The notes under the pieces are model-generated. The model had not been told where the DNA came from. It saw only the letters and a program-made list of their open reading frames with translations, and searched no databases. From the NCBI GenBank assembly GCA_947448975.1, contig CANFPR010000018.1, positions 1-10,536 on the forward strand: DNA of 10,536 nucleotides. The letters run 5' to 3'. The number at the start of each line of letters is the position of its first letter. Positions within the stretch are counted from its first letter, which is position 1. The translations under genes and the position numbers were made by a program. This document shows, one piece after another, positions 1-6,650 of the stretch. Source of the DNA: Micrococcales bacterium. GTDB lineage: Bacteria; Actinomycetota; Actinomycetes; Actinomycetales; Microbacteriaceae.

Positions 1-411
1 CTAACCGAGCGCGCTAACGAACCGCTAATCGTTGTTGCCCACTCACTGGGATGCGTCACCTGGATGCACATCGCCCTGCAAGGCTTGGCACCCGAGGTTG
101 CTTCGCGAGTGTTGCTAGTTGCTCCTCCCGAGCGCGCGCCAATCAGCCCTGTGCCTACCTTTGTTGCAAACGACTCGGATGCCGCCATCGCCGAAGCTCT
201 TCGTGCTACCGCCGGCGAGGTAGTTATTGTCGGTTCTGATCTCGACCCGTGGCAGCCGAGCGGCATTCAAGCTGGCGTTGCCACACCACTTGGTTTGACG
301 GCCGTTGTGCTGCCGGGTGCTAAGCACTTCTCGGTGAGTGACGGCTTTAGCCAGTGGCAGGGCGTTATCGACTGGGTCAACGACGCATCTGCCGACCTAA
401 CTCTCGTTTAG
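1..411 (+). CDS. RBBP9/YdeN-type alpha/beta hydrolase, 3' part
   Basis: The reading frame is open from base 1 and stops at 409-411, so the N-terminal part lies outside the window; 136 residues are visible. The nucleophile elbow is VVAHSLGC (visible residues 11-18), with Ser15 the expected nucleophile. The acid is probably Asp82 in GSDLDPW and the base His109 in GAKHFS, in the order and spacing usual for small RBBP9/YdeN serine hydrolases of about 180-200 residues. The first elbow residue is Ala rather than Gly, a variant often seen in this family. The product is probably a soluble cytoplasmic esterase- or hydrolase-like protein; members have poorly known substrates, so none is assigned. It lies 168 nt upstream of the next gene, with no strong terminator between. 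The family call is fairly secure; other small alpha/beta hydrolases remain possible because the first third is missing. Confidence 0.8.
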   Translation, partial: LTERANEPLIVVAHSLGCVTWMHIALQGLAPEVASRVLLVAPPERAPISPVPTFVANDSDAAIAEALRATAGEVVIVGSDLDPWQPSGIQAGVATPLGLTAVVLPGAKHFSVSDGFSQWQGVIDWVNDASADLTLV

Positions 412-514
412 AGTCTGTGGCCGGGTAAAGCGACACTCAGGCTCGGCAACGCATTAGTGGTCGCTTCGCGAATATTTCTCGCGAGCCATCCTGAGCAGTC
501 GATTCCAGCCATGT

Positions 515-523
515 TGGTAGGCT
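515..523 (+). promoter_or_regulatory. candidate extended -10 promoter for the dehydrogenase/ChoD-like operon
   Basis: TGGTAGGCT fits an extended -10 element (TGN followed by TANNNT) and would place a transcription start near 530, about 50 nt before the ATG at 580. No good -35 box lies at 16-18 nt, which an extended -10 can tolerate. The 10-mer TTGGTAGGCT (514-523) recurs exactly, on the opposite strand, ahead of the transporter gene that starts at 6593. A short inverted repeat CAGCC/GGCTG (506-510, 520-524) overlaps it and could be an operator, but is short enough to be chance. Confidence 0.35.
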
Positions 524-579
524 GAAAACATTAGCTCCCGATTCTCCCCACGGAGCAGGCTCTCAGAGACGGAATATCA

Positions 580-1869
580 ATGAGGATTCTTCTAGTCGGC
601 GCCGGTGGCGTCGGTGATGCAATTGCAAAAATCGCGGCTGAACGCGAATTCTTCGAGGTTATGGTTGTCGCCGACTATGACATTTCAAAAGCCGAGCGAA
701 CCGTTGAGTGGATCAGCCGCAAACACGGCGCTGATATTGCAGCCAAATTTGTAACTGCAAAAATCGATGCAAGTTCGGCCGATAACGTTGCAGCCGTTTG
801 CCGCGAGTATGAAATTACGCACGTGCTAAACGCCGTTGAACCTAAGTTTGTGCCAACCGTTTTTGCAGGCGCTTTCACCGCGCAGTGCCACTACCTCGAC
901 ATGGCAATGAGCCTGAGCGAGCCTCACGAAACCGACCCGTATCACAAGGCCGGTCTCAAGCTTGGCGACCAGCAGTACGCCCTAAACGACCAGTGGGAGA
1001 GAGCCGGATTGCTCGCTCTTGTGGGCATCGGCGTTGAGCCTGGTCTTTCAAACATCTTCGCTCGTTACGCTGCCGACCACCTCTTCAGTGAAATCGATGA
1101 AATCAGCGTCAAGGATGGCGGCAACCTGGTTGTTCGCGACGACGAAGGCAACGAGATCTTTGCGCCTTCGTTCTCGATCTGGACGACCATCGAAGAATGC
1201 CTAAACCCACCACTGATGTTCGAAGCTGGCAAGGGTTGGTACACCACTCAGGCCTTCAGCGAGCCAGAAGTGTTCGACTTTCCCGATGGCATCGGTGCCG
1301 TTGAGTGTGTGAACGTTGAGCACGAAGAAGTTTCGATGCTGCCGCGCACAATGAACGCCAAAAAGTACTCGTTTAAGTACGGCTTGGGTTCGGAGTTCAT
1401 CGGTGTACTCAAGACTCTTAACCTGCTCGGCCTCGACCGCACCAAGCCGGTGCGCGTTCGTTCGGCTCAGGGCCCGGTCGACGTTGCACCTCGCGACGTA
1501 GTGGTTTCGGTTCTTCCGGAGCCGGCCGGCCTCGGTTCGCGCATGGAGGGCAAGACCTGTGCGGGTACCCTCGTGACCGGTAAAGACCTCGACGGCAACC
1601 CTCGCGCAACGTACATCTATCACGTTGCCGACAACGCCTGGGCTTACGAACACTACGAGAGCCAGGCCGTTGTTTGGCAGACCGCGTTCAACCCACTAAT
1701 CGCCCTTGAACTGCTTGAGAGTGGCGTTTGGCAGGGCCGCGGGGTTGTGGGCCCAGAGGAGTTCGACCCTAAGCCGTTCCTCGACCTCATGGCCTCTTCA
1801 ACCGGATACAACCAGCGCTGGGTTTCGCAGGAGCGCCTGCCTTCAAACCCGCTGAGCAACCCGAGCTAA
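580..1869 (+). CDS. saccharopine dehydrogenase-family NAD(P)-dependent oxidoreductase
   Basis: This 429-residue protein opens with a Rossmann fold: strand ILLVGAGGVG carries GxGxxG at residues 7-12, and the second strand ends in ADYD with Asp32, an acidic position that usually favours NAD over NADP. The mid-section GIGVEPGLSNIFA matches the family's turn after the cofactor domain. The C-terminal part (DGGN, then FSEPEVFDFPDGIG) is typical of the saccharopine dehydrogenase C-terminal domain. Length fits the Lys9 / carboxynorspermidine dehydrogenase / lysine dehydrogenase group of about 380-450 residues. There is no signal peptide, so it is cytoplasmic. The ATG at 580 follows a weak ACGGA Shine-Dalgarno six nucleotides upstream and puts the glycine loop at the very N-terminus, as expected. 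It is followed after 18 nt by the ChoD-like gene, implying cotranscription. The family is clear; the substrate (an amino-acid or imine-type compound) is not determined. Confidence 0.85.
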   Translation: MRILLVGAGGVGDAIAKIAAEREFFEVMVVADYDISKAERTVEWISRKHGADIAAKFVTAKIDASSADNVAAVCREYEITHVLNAVEPKFVPTVFAGAFTAQCHYLDMAMSLSEPHETDPYHKAGLKLGDQQYALNDQWERAGLLALVGIGVEPGLSNIFARYAADHLFSEIDEISVKDGGNLVVRDDEGNEIFAPSFSIWTTIEECLNPPLMFEAGKGWYTTQAFSEPEVFDFPDGIGAVECVNVEHEEVSMLPRTMNAKKYSFKYGLGSEFIGVLKTLNLLGLDRTKPVRVRSAQGPVDVAPRDVVVSVLPEPAGLGSRMEGKTCAGTLVTGKDLDGNPRATYIYHVADNAWAYEHYESQAVVWQTAFNPLIALELLESGVWQGRGVVGPEEFDPKPFLDLMASSTGYNQRWVSQERLPSNPLSNPS

Positions 1870-1887
1870 ATCGACAGGCTTAGACCG

Positions 1888-3585
1888 ATGACCGCCGAAA
1901 ACCTCGATTACGACGTAGCAATAGTCGGGTCGGGTTTTGGCGGGTCGGTTGCCGCCCTTCGCCTCAGCGAAAAGGGCTATCGCGTTCTTGTTATCGAAGC
2001 CGGCTCGCGCTTCGAAGACTACGATTTTGCAAAAACGTCATTCCAGCTGAAAAAGTTTCTGTTCTTCCCAAGGTTTGGCCTCAAGGGCATTCAGCGAATC
2101 GACTTTCTGAAAAACGTGATGGTCATGTCTGGCGCTGGTGTTGGCGGCGGATCGCTGGTTTATGCAAATACTTTGTATCGCCCACCGGTTGAGTTTTACT
2201 CCACCGGCAGTTGGGCGGGCATGGCCAACTGGCAAGCTCTTCTCGACCCATATTTCGACCAGGCCGAACGCATGCTCGGGGTTGAAGTCAACCCATTCTT
2301 CAGCCCATCCGATGCGGCGCTCAAAAAAGTTGCCGAGAGAATGGGCCGAGGCGATAGTTTCAAGATGACTCCGCTCGGTGTTTTCTTTGGCAAACCGGCG
2401 CACACCGTAGACGACCCGTACTTTGGTGGCGTCGGCCCGCAAAGAAGCGGCTGCATCAACTGTGGCGAGTGCATGACTGGCTGCCGCCACGGGGCCAAGA
2501 ACACCCTCGTAAAGAACTACCTCTACCTCGCCCAGCGCGAAGGCGCAGAGATTTTGCCAGACACCACAGTGGTCGACATCGAAGACCTTGCCGACGGTAC
2601 ATTCACTGTAAAAACCCGCAAGTCGAGCTCTTGGATTGGCGGCGGTGGGCGCAGCATCCGTGTGGGTCAGGTAATTCTTGCAGCCGGAGCTCTGGGCACC
2701 GCAAAACTCTTGCAGCAAGTGAAATCGAACGGGCACCTCAGCGGCGTAAGTAATCGACTCGGATACCTCAGCCGAACCAACAGCGAAAGCCTGCTGGGCG
2801 TGGTGGCTCGAGGTAAAGAAGTTGACTATTCGCAGGGTGCCGCCATTACGTCATCGATTTTTCCGAGCCCAGACACCCACATTGAGCCTGTGCGCTATGG
2901 CAAGGGCTCAAACTTCATGGCTCTACTCGAGAGCTTCATGGCCAGCGGTCTCAATGGGCAAGCACCTAACCCTCTGCGCCTCATTTGGGTCACGCTTACA
3001 AATTTGCACAGGCTTCCAAGTTTTTACAATCTTCGCGACTGGTCTGAGCGCACCCTGATTCTGTTGGTGATGCAATCGCGCGACAATTCGCTGGTTACCT
3101 ACCTTCGTCGCGGGCTGTTCGGTAAGCGCCTCACTTCAAAGCAGGGGCACGGCGAAAGCAATCCTGCCTGGGTTCCAGCCGGACACGAGATTGCCCGCGA
3201 ACTGGCCAAAGACATGAACGGCACGCCGGGTGCCGTGGTTACCGAACCGTTTGGCATACCGATGACTGCCCACTTTCTTGGCGGCTGCGTAATCGCACCC
3301 GATGCCGAAACTGGCGTGGTCGACGGCTACTTGCGAGCATTTGGGCAACCGGGTCTTCACATCTTGGATGGCTCGACACTCTCGGCTAACCCGGGCGTCA
3401 ACCCGTCGCTTTCGATCACGGCTCAAGCCGAGTGGGCCTGCGCGCATTGGCCAAATATTGGTGAGGCCGACCCAAGGCCTGCATTAGGTGCGGCTTTCAA
3501 GACCGTGGATGTTGTCGCGCCCCTGCACCCGGTGGTGCCGGCGAAAGCGCCAGGCGCGCTTCGTCTGCCGATCAGGCCGAAATAG
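1888..3585 (+). CDS. choD: GMC oxidoreductase, ChoD-like (putative cholesterol oxidase family)
   Basis: This 565-residue FAD enzyme matches, from memory and along most of its length, Mycobacterium tuberculosis ChoD (Rv3409c). Shared segments include GSGFGGSVAALRLSEKGYRV, AGAGVGGGSLVYANTLY, MTGCRHGAKNTLVKNYL, HIEPVRYGKGSN and GVNPSLSI. The dinucleotide-binding loop is G14-S-G-F-G-G19 with Glu37 at the end of strand 2. The GMC active-site region has His462 (AHFLGG) and Asn505 (GVNPS), the expected His/Asn pair. A cysteine cluster, C189-x2-C192-x2-C195-x3-C199, sits between the halves. The N-terminus has no Tat or Sec signal, so the enzyme is probably cytoplasmic or membrane-associated. The start follows ACAGG at 1874-1878. 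The 3' end overlaps the convergent transporter by 14 nt. Activity on cholesterol is doubtful: no other sterol-degradation gene is visible, and the mycobacterial name itself is homology-based. The true substrate may be another hydroxylated lipid or alcohol. Confidence 0.88.
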   Translation: MTAENLDYDVAIVGSGFGGSVAALRLSEKGYRVLVIEAGSRFEDYDFAKTSFQLKKFLFFPRFGLKGIQRIDFLKNVMVMSGAGVGGGSLVYANTLYRPPVEFYSTGSWAGMANWQALLDPYFDQAERMLGVEVNPFFSPSDAALKKVAERMGRGDSFKMTPLGVFFGKPAHTVDDPYFGGVGPQRSGCINCGECMTGCRHGAKNTLVKNYLYLAQREGAEILPDTTVVDIEDLADGTFTVKTRKSSSWIGGGGRSIRVGQVILAAGALGTAKLLQQVKSNGHLSGVSNRLGYLSRTNSESLLGVVARGKEVDYSQGAAITSSIFPSPDTHIEPVRYGKGSNFMALLESFMASGLNGQAPNPLRLIWVTLTNLHRLPSFYNLRDWSERTLILLVMQSRDNSLVTYLRRGLFGKRLTSKQGHGESNPAWVPAGHEIARELAKDMNGTPGAVVTEPFGIPMTAHFLGGCVIAPDAETGVVDGYLRAFGQPGLHILDGSTLSANPGVNPSLSITAQAEWACAHWPNIGEADPRPALGAAFKTVDVVAPLHPVVPAKAPGALRLPIRPK

Positions 3586-4510
3586 GCTTAGCCGCAGTCT
3601 CAGCTTCAGCAGGCGACACCGAAGCCTCGCGGTGACGACGCTCAATCGCCTGGCCAAAGTAGCTGGCGGCAATGATTATGGCGGCGCCCAAGTAACCCAC
3701 CCATCCCAGCACCTCGCCACCGATAGTTGAACCCACAACAACCGCCCAGATCGGCTCCGTGCTCAGCAATAGACTCGCTCGCGATGCCGAAGTTTGTTTG
3801 ATGGCCCAAAGCTGAGCGGCGAAGGCAAAGACGCTGCAGAACAGAACTAGAAACGCCATGATCGCCCAGTGACCCAGGTTGAAATCACCGATAGCCGCCA
3901 GGGTTCCGGGTGCGTCGGCTATGAGGTAGCAAATGCCGCAAACGAGGCATTGCATCATGATGGCGTTGAGCGAACTCACCTTTTTACCCTCGGTTAGCCG
4001 ACCCTGAGCGGTGACGTGAAAGGTTCTAACGAGCGCCGCCACGAGCATCAAGGCATCGCCGTAGTTCGGCGTCGAAATGCCGTTACCGCTTACCAACATG
4101 ACTAAACCGATGAACGATACAACGGTGGCTATGAAAAATCCGCGCGGAAGCCAGTTTCGTTTCCAGACGCTTTCAAGAATCGGTGTAAACAAAATGGTGA
4201 GGCTGATGATGAGCCCAGCGTTTGTTGCCGTGGTTACCGATAATCCCCAGGTTTCGACCCACATGATCGAGGCTTGTGTCAAACCAAAAACTGTTCCGAG
4301 TAGCACGTCGGTTTTGCTAAAGCGTTCTCGCTTGTAGGTCCAGAGAAGTGCAAGCACGATGCCTGCAAGCAGAAAGCGCACTGCAAGCAAACCGCCGATG
4401 GATGCAACCTTTGTAAGCTCTCGAGCTGCAAGGTAACTGCCACCCCAAACAACCGCAACCGACAAGATCGTTACATCGATCTTGTAAGACTTACTGGTCG
4501 CGCTGGCCAC
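3572..4510 (-). CDS. EamA/DMT-family transporter (first copy)
   Basis: This is an integral membrane protein of 312 residues with about ten hydrophobic segments arranged as two EamA repeats. Marker segments are VVWGGSYLAARE near the N-terminus, TTATNAGLIISLTILFTPILE closing the first repeat, and SASRASLLLSTEPIWAVVVG with GGE closing the second. The family exports amino acids, nucleotide or other metabolites; the substrate cannot be read from sequence. I chose the GTG at 4510 because AGGA lies six nucleotides upstream (4517-4520) and the first membrane segment follows within about ten residues. The frame is open for 78 more codons, to an upstream start at 4744, but that stretch is hydrophilic, crosses the repeat array and runs antisense into pirin. 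The C-terminus is a charged cytoplasmic tail. Its last 14 nt overlap the 3' end of the ChoD-like gene in antisense orientation. Confidence 0.88.
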   Translation of the reverse strand: MASATSKSYKIDVTILSVAVVWGGSYLAARELTKVASIGGLLAVRFLLAGIVLALLWTYKRERFSKTDVLLGTVFGLTQASIMWVETWGLSVTTATNAGLIISLTILFTPILESVWKRNWLPRGFFIATVVSFIGLVMLVSGNGISTPNYGDALMLVAALVRTFHVTAQGRLTEGKKVSSLNAIMMQCLVCGICYLIADAPGTLAAIGDFNLGHWAIMAFLVLFCSVFAFAAQLWAIKQTSASRASLLLSTEPIWAVVVGSTIGGEVLGWVGYLGAAIIIAASYFGQAIERRHREASVSPAEAETAAKPISA

Positions 4511-4544
4511 GTTGATTCCTGCAACTTTCTGGGGGATTCCATCC

Positions 4545-4550
4545 AGCCTA
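4545..4550 (-). promoter_or_regulatory. candidate -10 box for the first EamA gene
   Basis: On the minus strand TAGGCT reads 4550 to 4545, giving a start near 4538 and a leader of about 28 nt that contains the AGGA ribosome site. The same hexamer is the candidate -10 ahead of the dehydrogenase gene and of the second EamA gene. No convincing -35 is seen; at the right distance the strand enters the first 23-bp direct repeat, which could bind an activator or repressor. Confidence 0.3.
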
Positions 4551-4564
4551 ACTTGCGGCAAGAC

Positions 4565-4633
4565 GGTTATGGCGTTCACAAGGAGGTGGTTATGGCGTTC
4601 GCGAGCAACAGGTTGGCGTGCTCCCGAGGAGGC
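4565..4633. repeat. three tandem 23-bp direct repeats in the divergent intergenic region
   Basis: Units lie at 4565-4587, 4588-4610 and 4611-4633. Units 1 and 2 share the exact 13-mer GGTTATGGCGTTC and 17 of 23 positions overall. Unit 3 is degenerate but in exact register: it shares GGTT and the AGGAGG end with unit 1 (15 of 23 positions). Twelve positions are common to all three. The array lies between the two divergent start codons (4510 and 4693), ending 13 bp before a palindrome that covers the pirin -35. A period near two helical turns would put bound proteins on nearly the same face, as in an operator array. It could also be a small slippage-generated repeat with no function. Confidence 0.6.
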
Positions 4634-4720
4634 GGGAATAGTGAATGTAAAGAGGCACTTTACTGCCTTGCGTACAAAGATAGGATTGCCACATGCCCGC
4701 CGTTTTTGCAGACCCATTAA
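4592..4720 (+). CDS. possible 42-residue leader ORF with strong ribosome site
   Basis: ATG at 4592 is preceded, four nucleotides away, by AAGGAGGT (4580-4587), the best Shine-Dalgarno sequence in the window. The frame runs 42 codons to TAA at 4718-4720 and overlaps the pirin start (4693) in another frame, so translation could couple to or interfere with pirin. The product begins MAFASNRLACS, has four cysteines (10, 19, 25, 35), and has no membrane segment or family I recognise. Against it: both the AGGAGG and the ATG are built from the 23-bp repeat, and if the pirin promoter at 4659-4686 is right the main pirin mRNA would not contain this ORF. It would need an upstream start. Confidence 0.2.
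   Translation: MAFASNRLACSRGGGNSECKEALYCLAYKDRIATCPPFLQTH
4647..4663. promoter_or_regulatory. palindromic operator candidate, GTAAAG-N5-CTTTAC
   Basis: GTAAAG (4647-4652) and CTTTAC (4658-4663) form a perfect 6-bp inverted repeat around AGGCA. The right half overlaps the proposed pirin -35 box, the classic position for a repressor site of dimeric regulators such as TetR, MarR or GntR types. No regulator gene is next to it, so the binder is unknown. Confidence 0.4.
4659..4686 (+). promoter_or_regulatory. pirin promoter, probably giving a leaderless transcript
   Basis: The -35 candidate is TTTACT (4659-4664) and the -10 candidate TAGGAT (4681-4686), with a 16-nt spacer. The six bases 4687-4692 separate the -10 box from the ATG at 4693, so transcription would begin at or next to the start codon. 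Leaderless mRNAs with TANNNT just upstream of the ATG are common in actinobacteria. The AGGA inside the -10 box also sits at Shine-Dalgarno distance (seven nt), so a longer transcript could use it as a ribosome site. Confidence 0.5.
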
Positions 4721-5670
4721 CTCTTCCCCGCCTTGGCCTTGCAAGCGGGCGTGCCCGCACCGTGAAGTCGGTTACCTATGGGCCTCAGGCCTATGAGGGT
4801 GAGGGTTTTCCGGTAACCCGCGCCTTTGCTGGCGTTAGCTATGCCGACCTAGACCCCTTCATTCACATGGATGAGATGGGCGAAGTGGAGTATGCGCCAC
4901 TCGAACCGCGTGGCACCGCGTGGCACCCGCACCGAGGGTTCGAAACCTTCACCTACATGATCGACGGCACCTTCGAGCACCAAGACAATCACGGTGGTGG
5001 TGGCGTAATCAATAATGGCGCAACTCAGTACATGACCGCTGGTCGAGGCGTTCTTCACATCGAGACACCACCCGAAGCGCTAGTGCTCTCGGGCGGTCTG
5101 TTTCACGGCATCCAGCTTTGGATCAACCTGCCGTCGCACGCCAAGATGGCCAACCCCAACTACCAGAACCTCGAAGGCAACCAGGTCACGCTTGTTTCGA
5201 GCCAGGATGGTGGCGCGCTCATCCGTGTTATTGCCGGTGAGATTGACGGTTTTACAGGCCCAGGAAAATCTTTTACACCGATTACAGTCGCGCACGTAAC
5301 GCTTGCACCAGGTGCCTCGGTTTCGTTGCCGTGGAATCCGATGTTCAACGCTCTTGCATACAACCTCGGCGGCGCGGGTCGCGTTGGCGAAGATGGCGTT
5401 GCATCGGCATCGGTTGAGTTCAACGGGGGAGGCTTGGCGGTGTTTGGTCACGGCGACCGCATCGTTCTAACGGCCGACGCACACCAGGATGCCCGCACTC
5501 CAGCCCTCGAAGTATTTCTATTGGGTGGCCAGCCAATACGCGAACCGGTAGTGGCATACGGCCCGTTTGTAATGAACTCGAAGGCCGAGATCATCGCGGC
5601 TATGGAGGATTACCAATACGGTCGTTTTGGGCAGATTCCAGACGATGCTCTTCAGCCGTTCCACGGCTAG
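4693..5670 (+). CDS. pirin family protein (cupin)
   Basis: This 325-residue protein belongs to the pirin family of two-domain cupins. The N-terminal domain keeps all four metal ligands of characterised pirins: His78 and His80 in WHPHRGFETFTYM, and His122 and Glu124 in MTAGRGVLHIETP. The C-terminal end REPVVAYGPFVMNSKAEI is the usual family signature, about 35 residues before the stop. Known members bind Fe(II) or another divalent metal; bacterial ones have quercetin 2,3-dioxygenase activity or act by binding partner proteins, so the role here is open. It is cytoplasmic, and slightly longer than typical (about 230-300) through an N-terminal segment of some 20 residues. The ATG at 4693 is supported by the promoter spacing. 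It stands alone, divergent from one EamA transporter and convergent, 8 nt apart, with another. Confidence 0.92.
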   Translation: MPAVFADPLTLPRLGLASGRARTVKSVTYGPQAYEGEGFPVTRAFAGVSYADLDPFIHMDEMGEVEYAPLEPRGTAWHPHRGFETFTYMIDGTFEHQDNHGGGGVINNGATQYMTAGRGVLHIETPPEALVLSGGLFHGIQLWINLPSHAKMANPNYQNLEGNQVTLVSSQDGGALIRVIAGEIDGFTGPGKSFTPITVAHVTLAPGASVSLPWNPMFNALAYNLGGAGRVGEDGVASASVEFNGGGLAVFGHGDRIVLTADAHQDARTPALEVFLLGGQPIREPVVAYGPFVMNSKAEIIAAMEDYQYGRFGQIPDDALQPFHG

Positions 5671-5678
5671 AACGAAAG

Positions 5679-6593
5679 CTATTTGCGCGGTTTCTCGAGC
5701 TTGCTTCGACCGAGCTTGATTCGCCCTTGCGAAATGAGTGCACCAAAGATCACTACTACCGCCCCAACCGGCTGATACCAGTGAAGTTGCTCGCCGAGCA
5801 AGAGTAGGCCAAGCACGGTTGCCACCAGCGGCGTGAGGTAGGTCACCGAGTTGGCTAGAGCAGAGCCCACTTGCTTGATTACCTCGTAGTAGAGCACGTA
5901 AGCAAAACCCGAACCAACCACGCCGAGAAGTGCGATAGAAACCACCACGCTGGAATTTAGAGGTGCACTCAGGTTTGGGTTGGCCAGGTAGAACGGCAAA
6001 ACAATCACGGCCGCCGAACCCACTTGCACAAGCGACAACACTTCGTTTGGAAGCTTCAGTGGAGTTACAAATCGCACGATGAAAGGCCCGCCGATTCCGT
6101 AACAAGCAACTGCGCCAATCAGCGAAAGCACTGCGAGCGGGTCGTTCTCTCCAAAGCCCTGCCACACGGCGAGAACCACCAAAATGCCAGCCATACCAAT
6201 CAGCAAGCCAACGATGACGTTTAGCTTGAGCTTCTCACCGCGAAAGATTGTAAGCAGCGCAAGCAAAGTCATGATTGGCGTTGAGGCGTTGATGATGCTT
6301 GCAAGGATGCTTGTAACGTGCTGCTGGGCGAATGCAAAAAGTGCAAACGGTAGCGCGTTCATGAAAGCGCCACCACCGGCAATCAGTAACAGGTTTTTCC
6401 AGTTGCTGGTGATCTTGATGTTTCTGTAGTGAATGACAATACCGAGGGCGGCTGCGCCTAAAGCCAAGCGCCAAAACACCACGCCAAAAGGCGGAAGTGA
6501 CTCAAGGGCCACGTGTGTGAATAGGAAACTCGAACCCCAGATAAGGCCGAGAATCAAGTAGAGAATCACCCAGTTGTTCTTCGACGGTGCCAT
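5679..6593 (-). CDS. EamA/DMT-family transporter (second copy)
   Basis: This is a 304-residue membrane protein with about ten hydrophobic helices in two EamA repeats. Signature segments are LIWGSSFLFTHVALESLPP at the N-terminus, SIINASTPIMTLLALL with GEKL in repeat one, and LANSVTYLTPLVATVLGLL followed by LGEQLHWYQPVGA in repeat two. The tail RIKLGRSKLEKPRK is basic and cytoplasmic. It differs clearly from the EamA protein encoded at 3572-4510, so the two are paralogous families rather than a recent duplication. An exporter of amino acids or related metabolites is the usual expectation; the substrate is not visible. The ATG at 6593 is followed at once by the first helix; the upstream GAGAGA is only a modest ribosome site. 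The stop codon lies 8 nt from the convergent pirin stop, and no terminator hairpin fits between. Confidence 0.9.
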   Translation of the reverse strand: MAPSKNNWVILYLILGLIWGSSFLFTHVALESLPPFGVVFWRLALGAAALGIVIHYRNIKITSNWKNLLLIAGGGAFMNALPFALFAFAQQHVTSILASIINASTPIMTLLALLTIFRGEKLKLNVIVGLLIGMAGILVVLAVWQGFGENDPLAVLSLIGAVACYGIGGPFIVRFVTPLKLPNEVLSLVQVGSAAVIVLPFYLANPNLSAPLNSSVVVSIALLGVVGSGFAYVLYYEVIKQVGSALANSVTYLTPLVATVLGLLLLGEQLHWYQPVGAVVVIFGALISQGRIKLGRSKLEKPRK

Positions 6594-6641
6594 GGTTGGG
6601 TCTCTCTAGTCAAAAACTTACGCAGTTGCGCGGTCTGCTCG

Positions 6642-6650
6642 AGCCTACCA
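6642..6650 (-). promoter_or_regulatory. candidate extended -10 promoter for the second EamA gene
   Basis: On the minus strand TGGTAGGCT (6650 to 6642) is an extended -10 box, with a start expected near 6635 and a leader of about 42 nt. With one more upstream base it matches exactly the 10-mer at 514-523. The upstream sequence is T-rich (TGTTTC, TTTTTG) without a clear -35. The DUF1295 gene diverges from the other side of the same 121-nt region. Confidence 0.35.

Noticed and set aside
466..484. Hairpin TCGCGA-N7-TCGCGA after the hydrolase gene as a terminator
   Set aside because: Only a 6-bp stem (7 with a G-U pair), no following T-run on either strand; TCGCGA is self-complementary and common at this base composition.
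1201..1653. 150-codon minus-strand reading frame
   Set aside because: Antisense within the saccharopine dehydrogenase-like gene, which has convincing motifs across this region; no domain in the antisense translation.
2038..2736. 232-codon minus-strand reading frame
   Set aside because: It lies fully antisense within the ChoD-like gene, with no ribosome site context or recognisable domain; an effect of codon composition on the opposite strand.
4511..4744. 78-residue N-terminal extension of the first EamA transporter
   Set aside because: The frame is open but the extension is hydrophilic, crosses the repeat array and promoter, and runs antisense into pirin; the GTG at 4510 has a good ribosome site and gives a normal family length.
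5518..6165. 215-codon minus-strand reading frame
   Set aside because: Same strand as the second EamA gene but another frame, and it runs on into antisense of pirin; Arg/Cys/Trp-rich translation typical of a shadow frame.
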